A stretch of 64,000 nt of DNA, from assembly GCF_036325985.1 (NCBI RefSeq), contig NZ_JAUHLI010000012.1:99027-163026 (forward strand). Direction: 5' to 3'. This DNA comes from Alkalimonas cellulosilytica. Lineage in GTDB: Bacteria > Pseudomonadota > Gammaproteobacteria > Enterobacterales > Alteromonadaceae. The notes under the pieces were generated by a model that was not told where the DNA came from, made no database searches, and worked only from the letters and a program-made list of their open reading frames with translations. A program made the position numbers and the translations under genes. Shown in pieces: positions 23,982 through 31,784 of this stretch. The first letter of the stretch is position 1. The number at the start of each line of letters is the position of its first letter.

Positions 23982-24146
23982 ATGCGCGCTTTTGCCGTGA
24001 TGCTGTTGTTTGTGGCCGTATCTTGATTGCTGGCGGCAGGCCAGGCCGACGCAACAAAACACAGAACTGGCAAAGCGAAAATCCTTAAATCGCGCAATTG
24101 CGCCCGCACATTACAGCCACTGCACGGCAACAGCTGCATGCCATAA
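23982..24146 (+). pseudogene. Small secreted-peptide ORF broken by an in-frame TGA
   Basis: From ATG 23982 the frame reads MRAFAVMLLFVAVS, a TGA at 24024-24026, then LLAAGQADATKHRTGKAKIL, ending at TAA 24144-24146. Ignoring the TGA gives a credible signal peptide (cleavage near GQADA) and a 32-residue basic mature peptide with two cysteines. The first ten residues match the signal peptide of the SMP-30 gene at 26069 nearly exactly (MRTFAVMLLL). It is either a nonsense-mutated small secreted protein or a leftover of a duplicated signal sequence. Confidence 0.35.
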
Positions 24147-24458
24147 CTTGGAACGGGTTAAAACCGGGCCTACAACAAAGCATTTGGCTAGATAACATCA
24201 GGTGCCCTTTCTGCCACCATAAAGCAATGAGCCCGCTGGCAGTTACATACCCCACCAGGTTCAGAGAAACCTCACGCTTTAGCTTAGCTCACGGCTACAG
24301 TCGCGTATCGAATAGGTTACGTTTAGCAGCTAAAATCCGCAAAAAACACAAATTAATGGCTAAATTTACCGAAAACGATGATTTAAGCCAACCTCATTCT
24401 AAGGTAATTTATTTGGGGCATTATAGTTAACTCAACATCACAAAATAGGAAAAAACCG
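24147..24458. other. Intergenic stretch without a recognisable gene
   Basis: No gene is supported between the broken ORF and the beta-helix gene. A 110-residue plus-strand frame crosses it but has no ribosome site or family resemblance. The promoter of the beta-helix gene probably lies near 24400-24440, where the sequence is AT-rich. Confidence 0.5.
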
Positions 24459-25916
24459 ATGTGTAAACATAGACAACCCAGTTTTATTACGGGGCTAATG
24501 CTAGCCGCGCTGTTACTGTTAAGTGAAGCGGCCTTTGCAGATGCCGAAGTCACCCGCACCAATGGCAGTTGGTGGACCAGAGTAGATGGTGTAACCGTCT
24601 ATCAGGGCAACCGCTTTTTTGATGCCGTGAATGCAGCAGCCAATAACATGGGGGCTGGTACCATTAACATTCGAAACTCTGGTGACAGTGGCCCGGATGG
24701 TGGAGCCATTTACTCGATTCGCCCGCAAGCCAATCAAACATTAAATTTCCATGGCCACCGCATCACTGCCAATGGTGGCGAACTGGTGGTACCTATTTAT
24801 TGTGATCGGCGCCATGGCATCACCGTCCGGAATGTACACATTGTCGGCAATCCGCGCTACGGCATCTGGTTTCGGGGCTGCTCTGATGTCACTTTGGAAA
24901 ATATCACCATGGATCTGACAAAAGACACCCCGGTTGGTTTGGGGATCCGGGTTGATGCCTCGACAGGCCCTGCACGCAACCTGACCATAGCTGGCACCAT
25001 TAATATCAATGGTGCCCGTGGTCATGGTATTGAAACCTATGGGGTGGAAGGCTTTAGCATTGGTGATGTAACCGTCACCAATAATGGCGGCAGTGGCCTG
25101 CTGCTGAACAATTCCCGGGATGGTACTGTTGGCAATGTGGTAGGTTACTACAACAATCAGCATGGCGGTTACGCAACCTTTCGGGTAGCCAATAACAATG
25201 GCCCGAATATCCGGGTAAACAGCGTGTACTCCCGCTTTTCCGGCCGGGGCTTTTTCAGTGTCACCGGCAGCCATGATACCAGGATCAACTACGTGGATAT
25301 TGCGAATACCAACTCACACGGTATCTTTTTGGAAGATGCGCACAGCACCCATGTGCTTAGTGGGACCGTCAATAATGGACGACCAAATTGCCAGTTGGTC
25401 CGCACTCAGGGTTCCAGCATTCATGTTACCGGCTGCACCCCGGTTGGGACTCCTCCGTCAGGTGGCGGGCAAAACAACAGCATTATCGATGGCATCTACC
25501 GTATCGTACCAGTTCACAGTGGCAAGGCGCTGGATGTCAATCAGTGCCAGCAAAGCAATGGCAGCAATATTCAGCAATGGGACTGGCTGAACAACAACTG
25601 CCAAAAGTGGCGCATTACGCCCGTGGATGGCGATTTCCACCGCATTTCGCCAATGAATGCCCCTGATAAAGCCATCGATATCAATGCCGCAGCTAACGCA
25701 AGTGGCGCCAATGCTATGCTTTGGCAGTATCATGGTGGCCATAACCAACAGTTCCGCTTTCAGGTTGCAGGCAATGGCCGCTGGCGTCTAGTCAATCGTA
25801 ACAGCAGCAAATGCCTGGATATCGATGGCAACCAGCAACAAAATGGCGCGAACCTGCTGCAATGGGACTGCTTACCTGGGGAGCTGAACCAGATGTTTGA
25901 ATTGCTGCGTCAGTAA
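24459..25916 (+). CDS. Secreted right-handed beta-helix protein with ricin-type lectin domain
   Basis: This encodes 485 residues with a signal peptide of about 27 (cleavage near AFADA). Residues 70-320 form repeated Asn/Gly-rich rungs (ITVRNVHIVGNPRYGIWF, VTLENITMDL and similar) of a right-handed beta-helix, the fold of pectate-lyase-like enzymes. A GTPPSGGGQ linker leads to a ricin-B lectin domain (about 345-485) with DVNQCQQSNGSNIQQWDW and KCLDIDGNQQQNGANLLQWD, the QxW carbohydrate-binding repeats. It is probably an exported polysaccharide-degrading or binding protein; the substrate and catalytic residues cannot be named. Confidence 0.85.
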   Translation: MCKHRQPSFITGLMLAALLLLSEAAFADAEVTRTNGSWWTRVDGVTVYQGNRFFDAVNAAANNMGAGTINIRNSGDSGPDGGAIYSIRPQANQTLNFHGHRITANGGELVVPIYCDRRHGITVRNVHIVGNPRYGIWFRGCSDVTLENITMDLTKDTPVGLGIRVDASTGPARNLTIAGTININGARGHGIETYGVEGFSIGDVTVTNNGGSGLLLNNSRDGTVGNVVGYYNNQHGGYATFRVANNNGPNIRVNSVYSRFSGRGFFSVTGSHDTRINYVDIANTNSHGIFLEDAHSTHVLSGTVNNGRPNCQLVRTQGSSIHVTGCTPVGTPPSGGGQNNSIIDGIYRIVPVHSGKALDVNQCQQSNGSNIQQWDWLNNNCQKWRITPVDGDFHRISPMNAPDKAIDINAAANASGANAMLWQYHGGHNQQFRFQVAGNGRWRLVNRNSSKCLDIDGNQQQNGANLLQWDCLPGELNQMFELLRQ

Positions 25917-25934
25917 GTGATAGCACACTTCCTT

Positions 25935-25962
25935 CCGGGCCTGACTACTCTGCCAGGCCCGG
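25935..25962 (+). terminator. GC-rich hairpin after the beta-helix gene
   Basis: CCGGGCCTG and CAGGCCCGG form a perfect 9-bp stem around a 10-base loop, 19 bases past the stop. There is no T-run, so termination is plausible but not certain. Confidence 0.5.
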
Positions 25963-26068
25963 TCATGCGCACTGAGATAACCAACCGGCCCAATCAAGCC
26001 ATTTGAACATTTATTTAGCTGAGCAGCAGTGGTAGCCTGAAAGCACTTACTCTTTGGTGGATTTTTTT

Positions 26069-27064
26069 ATGCGCACTTTTGCTGTGATGCTGCTGTTAGT
26101 TGCTGGCCCGGCCCTGGCCAAGTCGTTGCCCTGGCCAGAGCGGCCGGTCGTCGCCAACACACCTCAGTTGCAGCAGATCATTGCTGCAGATGCTCAGCTG
26201 CAATTGTTGGCGGAAGGGTTTCGCTGGTCAGAGGGGCCTGTGGTGGAGCCGGATAGCGGCGATGTGCTCTTTACCGACGTACCGCAAAATACCCTGTACC
26301 GCTGGAGTGACACCGATGGTTTATCGGTGTATTTGCAGCCTTCCGGCTATACTGGCCTGTACCCGGACAATCAACTGCAGGAAGGTGCCAACGGCCTGAT
26401 TTTTAATGCCGATAATCAGCTGGTGTTGGCCCAGCATGGCGATCGCCGCCTGGCGGTGTTGCTGGATGCGACCACGCAGCCACCGCAGTATCAAACCCTG
26501 GTCAGCCAGTATCAGGGCAAAGCCTTTAACAGCCCGAATGATCTGGTGCAGCACAGCAGTGGTGCCTATTACTTTACCGATCCCCCCTACGGCTTAAAAG
26601 GCGGCGATGCATCCGCTGAAAAGCAGCAAAGCGTCAATGGTGTTTACCGGCTTGATGCAGACGGCTCGGTGACCTTGCTGATCACAGATTTAACCAGGCC
26701 TAATGGCCTGGCATTTTCGCCGGATGAACAATGGCTCTATCTGGCCAACTCAGATCCTGATGCCGCCCAGTGGTGGCGCTACCCGGTGCATCAGGACGGC
26801 CGTTTGGGCAAGGGGGAGCTGTTTTTCGATGCCACAGCACACACCAAAACAGCCAGTGGCTTGCCAGATGGTTTAAAGGTGCTGCCATCCGGTGTGTTAC
26901 TGGCGACCGGGCCTGGTGGGGTTTGGCTGCTTTCGCCAGAGGGTGAACACCTGGGGACCATTCAAACCGGGGTAGCAGCGGCAAATGTGGCTCTGAATGC
27001 CGATAACAGCTGGCTGTACATTACCGCCAGCCAGTATTTATTGCGTATTCCACTGGAACCTTGA
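26069..27064 (+). CDS. SMP-30/gluconolactonase family secreted protein
   Basis: This encodes 331 residues with a signal peptide of about 17 (MRTFAVMLLLVAGPALA). The six-bladed propeller has FRWSEGPVVEPDSGDVLFTD (first metal-ligand Glu), NSPNDLVQH and PNGLAFSPDEQWLYLANSD, the Asn and Asp ligands of calcium- or zinc-dependent lactonases. Likely a periplasmic sugar-lactone hydrolase. ATG 26069 is preferred over a TTG upstream and has GGTGG before it. A strong bidirectional terminator separates it from mesD. Confidence 0.88.
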   Translation: MRTFAVMLLLVAGPALAKSLPWPERPVVANTPQLQQIIAADAQLQLLAEGFRWSEGPVVEPDSGDVLFTDVPQNTLYRWSDTDGLSVYLQPSGYTGLYPDNQLQEGANGLIFNADNQLVLAQHGDRRLAVLLDATTQPPQYQTLVSQYQGKAFNSPNDLVQHSSGAYYFTDPPYGLKGGDASAEKQQSVNGVYRLDADGSVTLLITDLTRPNGLAFSPDEQWLYLANSDPDAAQWWRYPVHQDGRLGKGELFFDATAHTKTASGLPDGLKVLPSGVLLATGPGGVWLLSPEGEHLGTIQTGVAAANVALNADNSWLYITASQYLLRIPLEP

Positions 27065-27072
27065 GATAGAAA

Positions 27073-27103
27073 AAAAGGATAAAGTGCTGAGCTTTATCCT
27101 TTT
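27073..27103. terminator. Bidirectional intrinsic terminator
   Basis: AAAAGGATAAAG (27073-27084) and CTTTATCCTTTT (27092-27103) form a perfect 12-bp stem with a 7-base loop, A-rich on one side and T-rich on the other. It sits between the convergent SMP-30 and mesD genes and can serve both. Confidence 0.85.
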
Positions 27104-27122
27104 CACTGCATAAACCGCGCGC

Positions 27123-28157
27123 TTAGCTGCTCGCGAGCTCGCCACGCACCATAGCAGCCCCTGCCGTTAAAGCCTGAAGCTTACCCCGTGCAATGGGGCG
27201 CGGCAGTGGCGCCATGCCGCAGTTGGTGCATGGGTAGAGCTTGTCGGCATCAACAAACTGCAGCGCCTGGCGCAGCGTGGCGGCGACCTCCTCCGGGGTT
27301 TCAATGCTGTGGTTTGCCACATCGATGGCACCTACCATCACTTTTTTGCCGCGAATAAGCTTCAGCAAGTCCATCGGCACCCGCGAGTTGTGGCACTCCA
27401 GCGAGATGATATCGATGGAGGAATCCCGAAGTTTTGGAAACACAGCCTCGTACTGGCGCCATTCCGAGCCCAGCGTTTGCTTCCAGTCGGTATTGGCCTT
27501 GATGCCGTAGCCATAGCAAATATGCACAGCGGTTTCGCAGTCAAGACCGGCTATCGCCTGCTCTAAGGCAGCAATGCCCCAGTCATTCACTTCGTCGAAA
27601 AATACATTAAAAGCCGGCTCGTCGAACTGAATAATATCCACCCCGGCCGCCACCAACTCTTTGGCTTCCTGGTTGAGAATTTTGGCAAACTCAAAGGCCA
27701 GTTGCTCGCGGCTTTTGTAGTGGCCATCGTACAGGGTGTCGATCATGGTCATCGGGCCCGGCAGCGCCCATTTGATCGGTTGTTTGGTTTGCTGGCGTAA
27801 AAAACGCGCATCCTCCACAAAGACCGGTTTTTGCCGGCTGACCGCGCCGACCACTGAGGGGACGCTGGCTTCGTAACGATTGCGAATACGCATGATTTCG
27901 CGTTTGGCAAAGTCCACGCCATCCAGGTGCTCAATAAAGGTGGTGACAAAGTGTTGGCGAGATTGCTCGCCATCGCTGACAATATCCAGCCCGGCCTGTT
28001 GCTGCTCGTGCAGCGCCAGGCGCAGCGCATCCTGTTTGCCATCGGTTAACTCCTGGCCCTGCAATTTCCAGGGCGACCACAGGGTTTCAGGCTCAGCCAG
28101 CCAGGATGGTTTGGGCAAGCTGCCGGCGGTGGAGGTAGGAAGTAGTCTGTTCATCAT
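27123..28157 (-). CDS. mesD: MesD, folate-independent methionine synthase (core MetE)
   Basis: This encodes 344 residues equal to only the C-terminal catalytic barrel of MetE. It keeps the zinc and substrate motifs: STAGSLPKP, SDGEQSR, QFDEPAF, HICYGYG and the late CTNCGMAPL cysteine. It lacks the N-terminal folate-binding half. Core-MetE proteins encoded with a DUF1852 partner are the MesD family, reported to make methionine without methyl-folate and to need oxygen; the methyl donor is unsettled. The start overlaps the mesX stop, so the pair is translationally coupled. Confidence 0.9.
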   Translation of the reverse strand: MMNRLLPTSTAGSLPKPSWLAEPETLWSPWKLQGQELTDGKQDALRLALHEQQQAGLDIVSDGEQSRQHFVTTFIEHLDGVDFAKREIMRIRNRYEASVPSVVGAVSRQKPVFVEDARFLRQQTKQPIKWALPGPMTMIDTLYDGHYKSREQLAFEFAKILNQEAKELVAAGVDIIQFDEPAFNVFFDEVNDWGIAALEQAIAGLDCETAVHICYGYGIKANTDWKQTLGSEWRQYEAVFPKLRDSSIDIISLECHNSRVPMDLLKLIRGKKVMVGAIDVANHSIETPEEVAATLRQALQFVDADKLYPCTNCGMAPLPRPIARGKLQALTAGAAMVRGELASS

Positions 28158-29161
28158 GCAATCGCCCGCTCTTCAGTTAACGTTTCAAGCAAAGGGTACT
28201 GAGCAGCCCATTGTTCCAGCAGCTGCTGGTGCGGTTTGATAAAGTGCTCCTGGGCAAACCGGCCCTGCTCCACCGCCAGCCGGCTGCGCTCTTCCCGATC
28301 GTAGACGATGTCGGTTTGCGCATGGTCTGGGTTTTTCAGATTGGGCTGATAGCGCTCCCCTGCCGCAGTATGGGCACTGTAAATTTCCGGCCGGTAGATT
28401 TTTTGAAAGGTTTCCATGGTGCTGATGGTGCCAATCAGCTCCAGATTGCTGTAATCATTGAGCAAGTCGCCAAAGAAATAAAACGCCAGCGGCGCGGCGC
28501 TTTGAGCCGGCATAAAGTAGCGCACATGCAAGCCCATCTTTTTGAAGTACTGCTCGGTCAGCGAGCTGTCATCCGGCTGATACTCCACGCCCAACACAGG
28601 GTGCCAATTCCTGGTACGCTGGTAGGTTTTGTTGTCGGACACGCTAAGGCAAATCACCGGCGGCTTACGAAAGTGCTGCTGGTACTCGCTGGAGCTGACA
28701 AAGCACTGAAACAGCTTGCCGTGCAAATCGCCAAAGTTTTCCGGAATGCTGAAATTGGGCCTGTTTTTGTTGTGCTCCAGTAACACCACACTGAAATCAT
28801 AATCGCGCACATAAGACGAAAAGTTGTTGCCAACAATGCCTTCAATCCGCTGCTTGGTTTTGCGATCAATGATGCTGGTTTTAAGCACTTCTATGGCCGG
28901 AAACCCCTGCGCTTTGCCTTCGATGTGGATATCGACGGAAATGATGTCCAGTTGCACCGCATAGCGATCGGCATTGGGGTTATCCCAGGGTGCCAGTGCA
29001 TTAAAGCGGCGGTCGATCATCGCCAGGGTTTTGCGCAGATTCTGCTGACGGCTGGCCCCTCTGGCCAAATTGGCAAAGTTGGTGGTAATGCGGGTATTGT
29101 CGGCCGGCTGATAATGCTCGTCAAAAGCGATGCTTTTAATGCTAAATGTAAAGTTAGTCAT
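28154..29161 (-). CDS. mesX: MesX (DUF1852), partner of MesD
   Basis: This encodes 335 residues of DUF1852, a family found next to core-MetE genes and required for MesD activity in Acinetobacter. No membrane segment or known catalytic motif is visible; it starts MTNFTFSIKSIAFDEHYQPADNTRITTNF in family style. It is the first gene of the mesXD operon. MetJ-like and MetR-like sites lie 98 and 185 bases upstream. Its biochemical role is unknown; it may handle the methyl donor. Confidence 0.9.
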   Translation of the reverse strand: MTNFTFSIKSIAFDEHYQPADNTRITTNFANLARGASRQQNLRKTLAMIDRRFNALAPWDNPNADRYAVQLDIISVDIHIEGKAQGFPAIEVLKTSIIDRKTKQRIEGIVGNNFSSYVRDYDFSVVLLEHNKNRPNFSIPENFGDLHGKLFQCFVSSSEYQQHFRKPPVICLSVSDNKTYQRTRNWHPVLGVEYQPDDSSLTEQYFKKMGLHVRYFMPAQSAAPLAFYFFGDLLNDYSNLELIGTISTMETFQKIYRPEIYSAHTAAGERYQPNLKNPDHAQTDIVYDREERSRLAVEQGRFAQEHFIKPHQQLLEQWAAQYPLLETLTEERAIA

Positions 29162-29258
29162 AATCTTTGCTACCCCGTTGTCTGTTACCTAGGCTGCTGC
29201 TTTACGAACGGCAAAGCCTGTTGCATGCATTTGCTGCCAGTACATCCGACGCCAAATT

Positions 29259-29282
29259 AGGCATCTGGACATCTAAACGGCA
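29259..29282 (-). promoter_or_regulatory. Tandem MetJ-like met boxes upstream of mesX
   Basis: Three contiguous octamers AGGCATCT, GGACATCT and AAACGGCA resemble the met box AGACGTCT at 6, 6 and 5 of 8 positions. MetJ binds two or more such boxes in tandem. They are 98 bases before the mesX start. Repression when S-adenosylmethionine is plentiful is inferred. Confidence 0.45.
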
Positions 29283-29345
29283 GCCATGGATGTGTTATAC
29301 GCGCAAAATCCGGGGAAGGAAAATGGTGATATTTCAGGTGCAGTA

Positions 29346-29358
29346 TGAAAAATTTTCA
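29346..29358 (-). promoter_or_regulatory. MetR-type box upstream of mesX
   Basis: TGAA-AAATT-TTCA fits the MetR consensus TGAA-N5-TTCA exactly and sits in a longer palindrome ATGAAAAATTTTCAT (29345-29359). It is 185 bases before mesX, upstream of the met boxes, a layout used at metE promoters. A short AT palindrome can also occur by chance. Confidence 0.5.
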
Positions 29359-29511
29359 TAGTGCCATTCTCCTCTCAGCAACTGCTTTGCTGCATAGCTC
29401 TAATTGAAACGCATAGGGCTTGTGCTAAGTAGCTATTGGGAGAGTATGTGATAGACAGACTAAAAGATGCTCACTGCCAGACATCCGCACCAATCGCACG
29501 ATTTAAGCGTA

Positions 29512-29539
29512 TTGACCGCTTTGTGCGATACGTTATACT
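29512..29539 (+). promoter_or_regulatory. Sigma-70 promoter of the Phd/ParE pair
   Basis: TTGACC (29512-29517) and TATACT (29534-29539) are separated by 16 bases and stand 30 bases before the antitoxin start. Repeats CGCAC and GTGCG flank the -35 region and could be an antitoxin operator. Confidence 0.65.
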
Positions 29540-29569
29540 TCAAGGGGTGGTTAACAATGGAGCTTTACC

Positions 29570-29812
29570 ATGCAAACATTAACCGCAAATGATGCAAAGC
29601 GGAATTTTGGCGAATTGCTACTCAATGCGCAGCGGGAGCCGATTAAAATCAGCAAAAACAGTAAGGATGCTGTGGTGGTGATGTCTATTCATGATTTTGA
29701 AGCATTGGAGGCGATGAAGGCGGAGTATTTGAAACAATGCTTCGATGCTGCGAAGAAGGACCTGGCCAACGGCAAGGTGGTTGATGGCGAAAGTTTTCTT
29801 AACGCGCTCTAA
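29570..29812 (+). CDS. Phd/YefM-family antitoxin
   Basis: This encodes 80 residues. The N-terminal Phd fold has MQTLTANDAKRNFGELLLNA and the strand segment DAVVVMSIHDFEAL; the C-terminal tail is charged and would bind the toxin. It precedes its toxin gene by 8 bases. It should repress its own promoter. Confidence 0.9.
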   Translation: MQTLTANDAKRNFGELLLNAQREPIKISKNSKDAVVVMSIHDFEALEAMKAEYLKQCFDAAKKDLANGKVVDGESFLNAL

Positions 29813-29820
29813 AGCCATTG

Positions 29821-30120
29821 ATGCAACAGCAAAGCTTTCAGCTAAGCAGCCTGGCACAGGCACATTTGCGTGCAATTAGAGATTACACCCTAACGCATTT
29901 CTCTGAGTCGCAGTGGCTAAAATACAAAGCAAGTCTGCTGTCTGGCTTTCAAATGTTGGCCGATAATCCTCAACTGGGGCGCAGTTGTAACGACATTTAC
30001 CCCAATGGATTCTATTTCCCGATTGGCAGACATACCGCCTACTTCACAAAAGAAGACGGTTTTATTCTGATCGTGGCTGTATTAGGGCAACCACAACTGC
30101 CACAAAAGCACCTGGCATAG
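29821..30120 (+). CDS. ParE/RelE-family toxin partnered with Phd
   Basis: This encodes 99 residues: FQLSSLAQAHLRAIRDYTLTHF at the start and ADNPQLGRSCNDIYPNGFYFPIGRHTAYF in the core are typical of ParE toxins. ATG 29821 is chosen over the TTG three bases earlier. The gene follows the Phd antitoxin in one operon. Target, gyrase or mRNA, is not decided by sequence. Confidence 0.9.
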   Translation: MQQQSFQLSSLAQAHLRAIRDYTLTHFSESQWLKYKASLLSGFQMLADNPQLGRSCNDIYPNGFYFPIGRHTAYFTKEDGFILIVAVLGQPQLPQKHLA

Positions 30121-30204
30121 CATGGCAGTGATTCTGTGATAACCAAGACAAAAAGGAAACTCCCCTTGATTTGCGATTTGATTGCAGTAATGTGATGAGT
30201 TTGC

Positions 30205-30525
30205 TTAAAACCCATATTCGCGCTCAACTTTGGCAATTCTGGTTTTAAAACTGCGATACCATTGTTCGCGGCCAAGCTTTTGAGCAAGCAGGTGCTCTGC
30301 ATTTGCTTTCCATTGCTTGATGGATTCCAGGTCTTGCCAGTAGGAGACAGTAATACCAATGCCCTCCCTGGCCGACTCGATGCCGAGAAAGCCCGGTTGT
30401 TCTGCAGCAAGTTGCACCATTTTATCAGCCATCGCAGCATAGTTGTCTTGGTCCCCCTCGGTGCGTACTGAGGTAAAAATCACCGCATAATAAGTCGGCT
30501 TTGGGGTCGGTGCGATGTGGCTCAT
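30205..30525 (-). CDS. Antibiotic biosynthesis monooxygenase (ABM) domain protein
   Basis: This encodes 106 residues of the small ABM ferredoxin-like fold: YYAVIFTSVRTEGDQDNYAAMADKM, AEQPGFLGIESARE and ITVSYWQDLESIKQWKANAEH are family features. Members are cofactor-free oxygenases or haem-degrading enzymes, often of unknown role. ATG 30525 has a GCAGGAGC ribosome site. It follows the DUF2200 gene on the same strand. Confidence 0.85.
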   Translation of the reverse strand: MSHIAPTPKPTYYAVIFTSVRTEGDQDNYAAMADKMVQLAAEQPGFLGIESAREGIGITVSYWQDLESIKQWKANAEHLLAQKLGREQWYRSFKTRIAKVEREYGF

Positions 30526-30574
30526 ACTTGCTCCTGCAGGCTTTGACTGTTGGAAGATGGCCTGGACTATATAG

Positions 30575-30940
30575 CTAAGCCGTTCGTAAGATTTTTTCCA
30601 TCTTACGGCCTTTGGCAAGTTCGTCCACCAGTTTGTCGAGGTATCTGACCTGCCTGGTTAAGGTGGTCTCGATGTCTTCAATGCGATAGCCGCAAATAGT
30701 GCCAGTGATTAGGCTGGCATTCGGGTTGAGCTTGGCTTTAGCAAAGAATTGCTCAAAGGTTGCCTCACTCGCAATCAGGCGCTCCAGGTCTTTGTCATCA
30801 AAACCGGTCAGCCAGGCAATGACCTGATGCAGCTCTTCCCGGGTACGCCCTTTCTTTTCAACTTTGGTGACATAGTGCGGATAGACCGAACTAAAAGTCA
30901 TCCGCGCCATGCGCTCGTCATGTTCTTGAGTAGTGGTCAC
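30575..30940 (-). CDS. DUF2200 family protein
   Basis: This encodes 121 residues with the DUF2200 pattern HDERMARMTFSSVYPHYV, EKKGRTREELHQVIAWLTGF and GYRIEDIE. It is a small cytosolic protein of unknown function. The start is GTG at 30940 with GGGAG upstream. Neighbours on the same strand are ABM- and VOC-type proteins, which often cluster in this way. Confidence 0.88.
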   Translation of the reverse strand: MTTTQEHDERMARMTFSSVYPHYVTKVEKKGRTREELHQVIAWLTGFDDKDLERLIASEATFEQFFAKAKLNPNASLITGTICGYRIEDIETTLTRQVRYLDKLVDELAKGRKMEKILRTA

Positions 30941-30997
30941 AGCAAGCTCCCATATTCAAATGCATCTGGACCATTGTTGACCGATTTGTCCTTGCTA

Positions 30998-31483
30998 TCA
31001 ACCGCGAAATGCAGCCTCTATGGCAGCAATGTCGATTTTTTTCATCGTCATCATCGCATTAAAAGCACGCTTGGCGGCGGCGCGATCGGGGCTGGTGTAG
31101 GCTTTGGTCAGTGCGACTGGCGTAATTTGCCAGGAAATTCCCCATTTATCCTTGCACCAACCACACTCTACCTCCTGGCCGCCATGGCCCACTATGGCAT
31201 TCCAGTAACGATCCGTCTCTTGCTGATCCTCGGTGGCAAGCTGAAAAGAAAAAGCTTCACTGTGCTTCACGCCAGGCCCGCCATTCATCCCAAGGCAAGC
31301 AACCCCGAGTACAGTGAACTCAACGGTGAGCACATCCCCTTCTTTCCCCGCTGGGTAATCACCGGGCGCTCGGTGCACCGCTTTAATGCTCGAGTCCGGG
31401 AAAGTCTCGGCGTAGAAACGTGCGGCTTCCTCAGCATCGTTATCGTACCAAAGGCAGATGGTATTCTTGACAAGGGTGGTCAT
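30998..31483 (-). CDS. VOC family protein, PhnB-like
   Basis: This encodes 161 residues of the glyoxalase/PhnB fold: ICLWYDNDAEEAARFYAETFPDS, TVEFTVLGVACLGMNGGP and the C-terminal CGWCKDKWGISWQITP are typical of the so-called 3-demethylubiquinone methyltransferase-like VOC proteins. That name is historical and no methyltransferase site is present. ATG 31483 has an AGGAGAA ribosome site, so the longer frame is not used. Confidence 0.88.
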   Translation of the reverse strand: MTTLVKNTICLWYDNDAEEAARFYAETFPDSSIKAVHRAPGDYPAGKEGDVLTVEFTVLGVACLGMNGGPGVKHSEAFSFQLATEDQQETDRYWNAIVGHGGQEVECGWCKDKWGISWQITPVALTKAYTSPDRAAAKRAFNAMMTMKKIDIAAIEAAFRG

Positions 31484-31784
31484 GTTTCGTTCTCCTGTCT
31501 GTGCTATTGCCCTAAATGGCACTTCTTAGTCGGCTGAGCTGGCCTGAATTCGACAGCGCTAATAAAGAATCGGCTTTTCTGTAAGAAACAAGCTGCAATA
31601 CATGGCTCAATACCTCAGCGAATTACGAATGAATAGCTTTCAATTGCACACTAGCATTGTACCCTTTGTTCGATAGTGGCTGCGGTAAGCCCTCTGTTCC
31701 CATAGTATAAAATCTGGCAACTTTATTTTTACCACCGGCTATTCTGCGTTAGACTTAAAGCACTCCACCCGCCGAAGGAATGTT
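31484..31784. other. Intergenic stretch with the promoter of the next gene
   Basis: About 300 bases between divergent genes. No ORF, repeat or hairpin stands out. A TATAAAAT element at 31705-31712 could be the -10 region for the diguanylate cyclase gene. Confidence 0.45.

Noticed and set aside
24024..24026. TGA as a selenocysteine codon in the small secreted ORF
   Set aside because: It falls within the signal peptide's hydrophobic core, with no evident SECIS-like hairpin after it; a nonsense change is simpler.
24098..24430. Plus-strand 110-residue frame before the beta-helix gene
   Set aside because: No ribosome site, no recognisable family and uneven composition.
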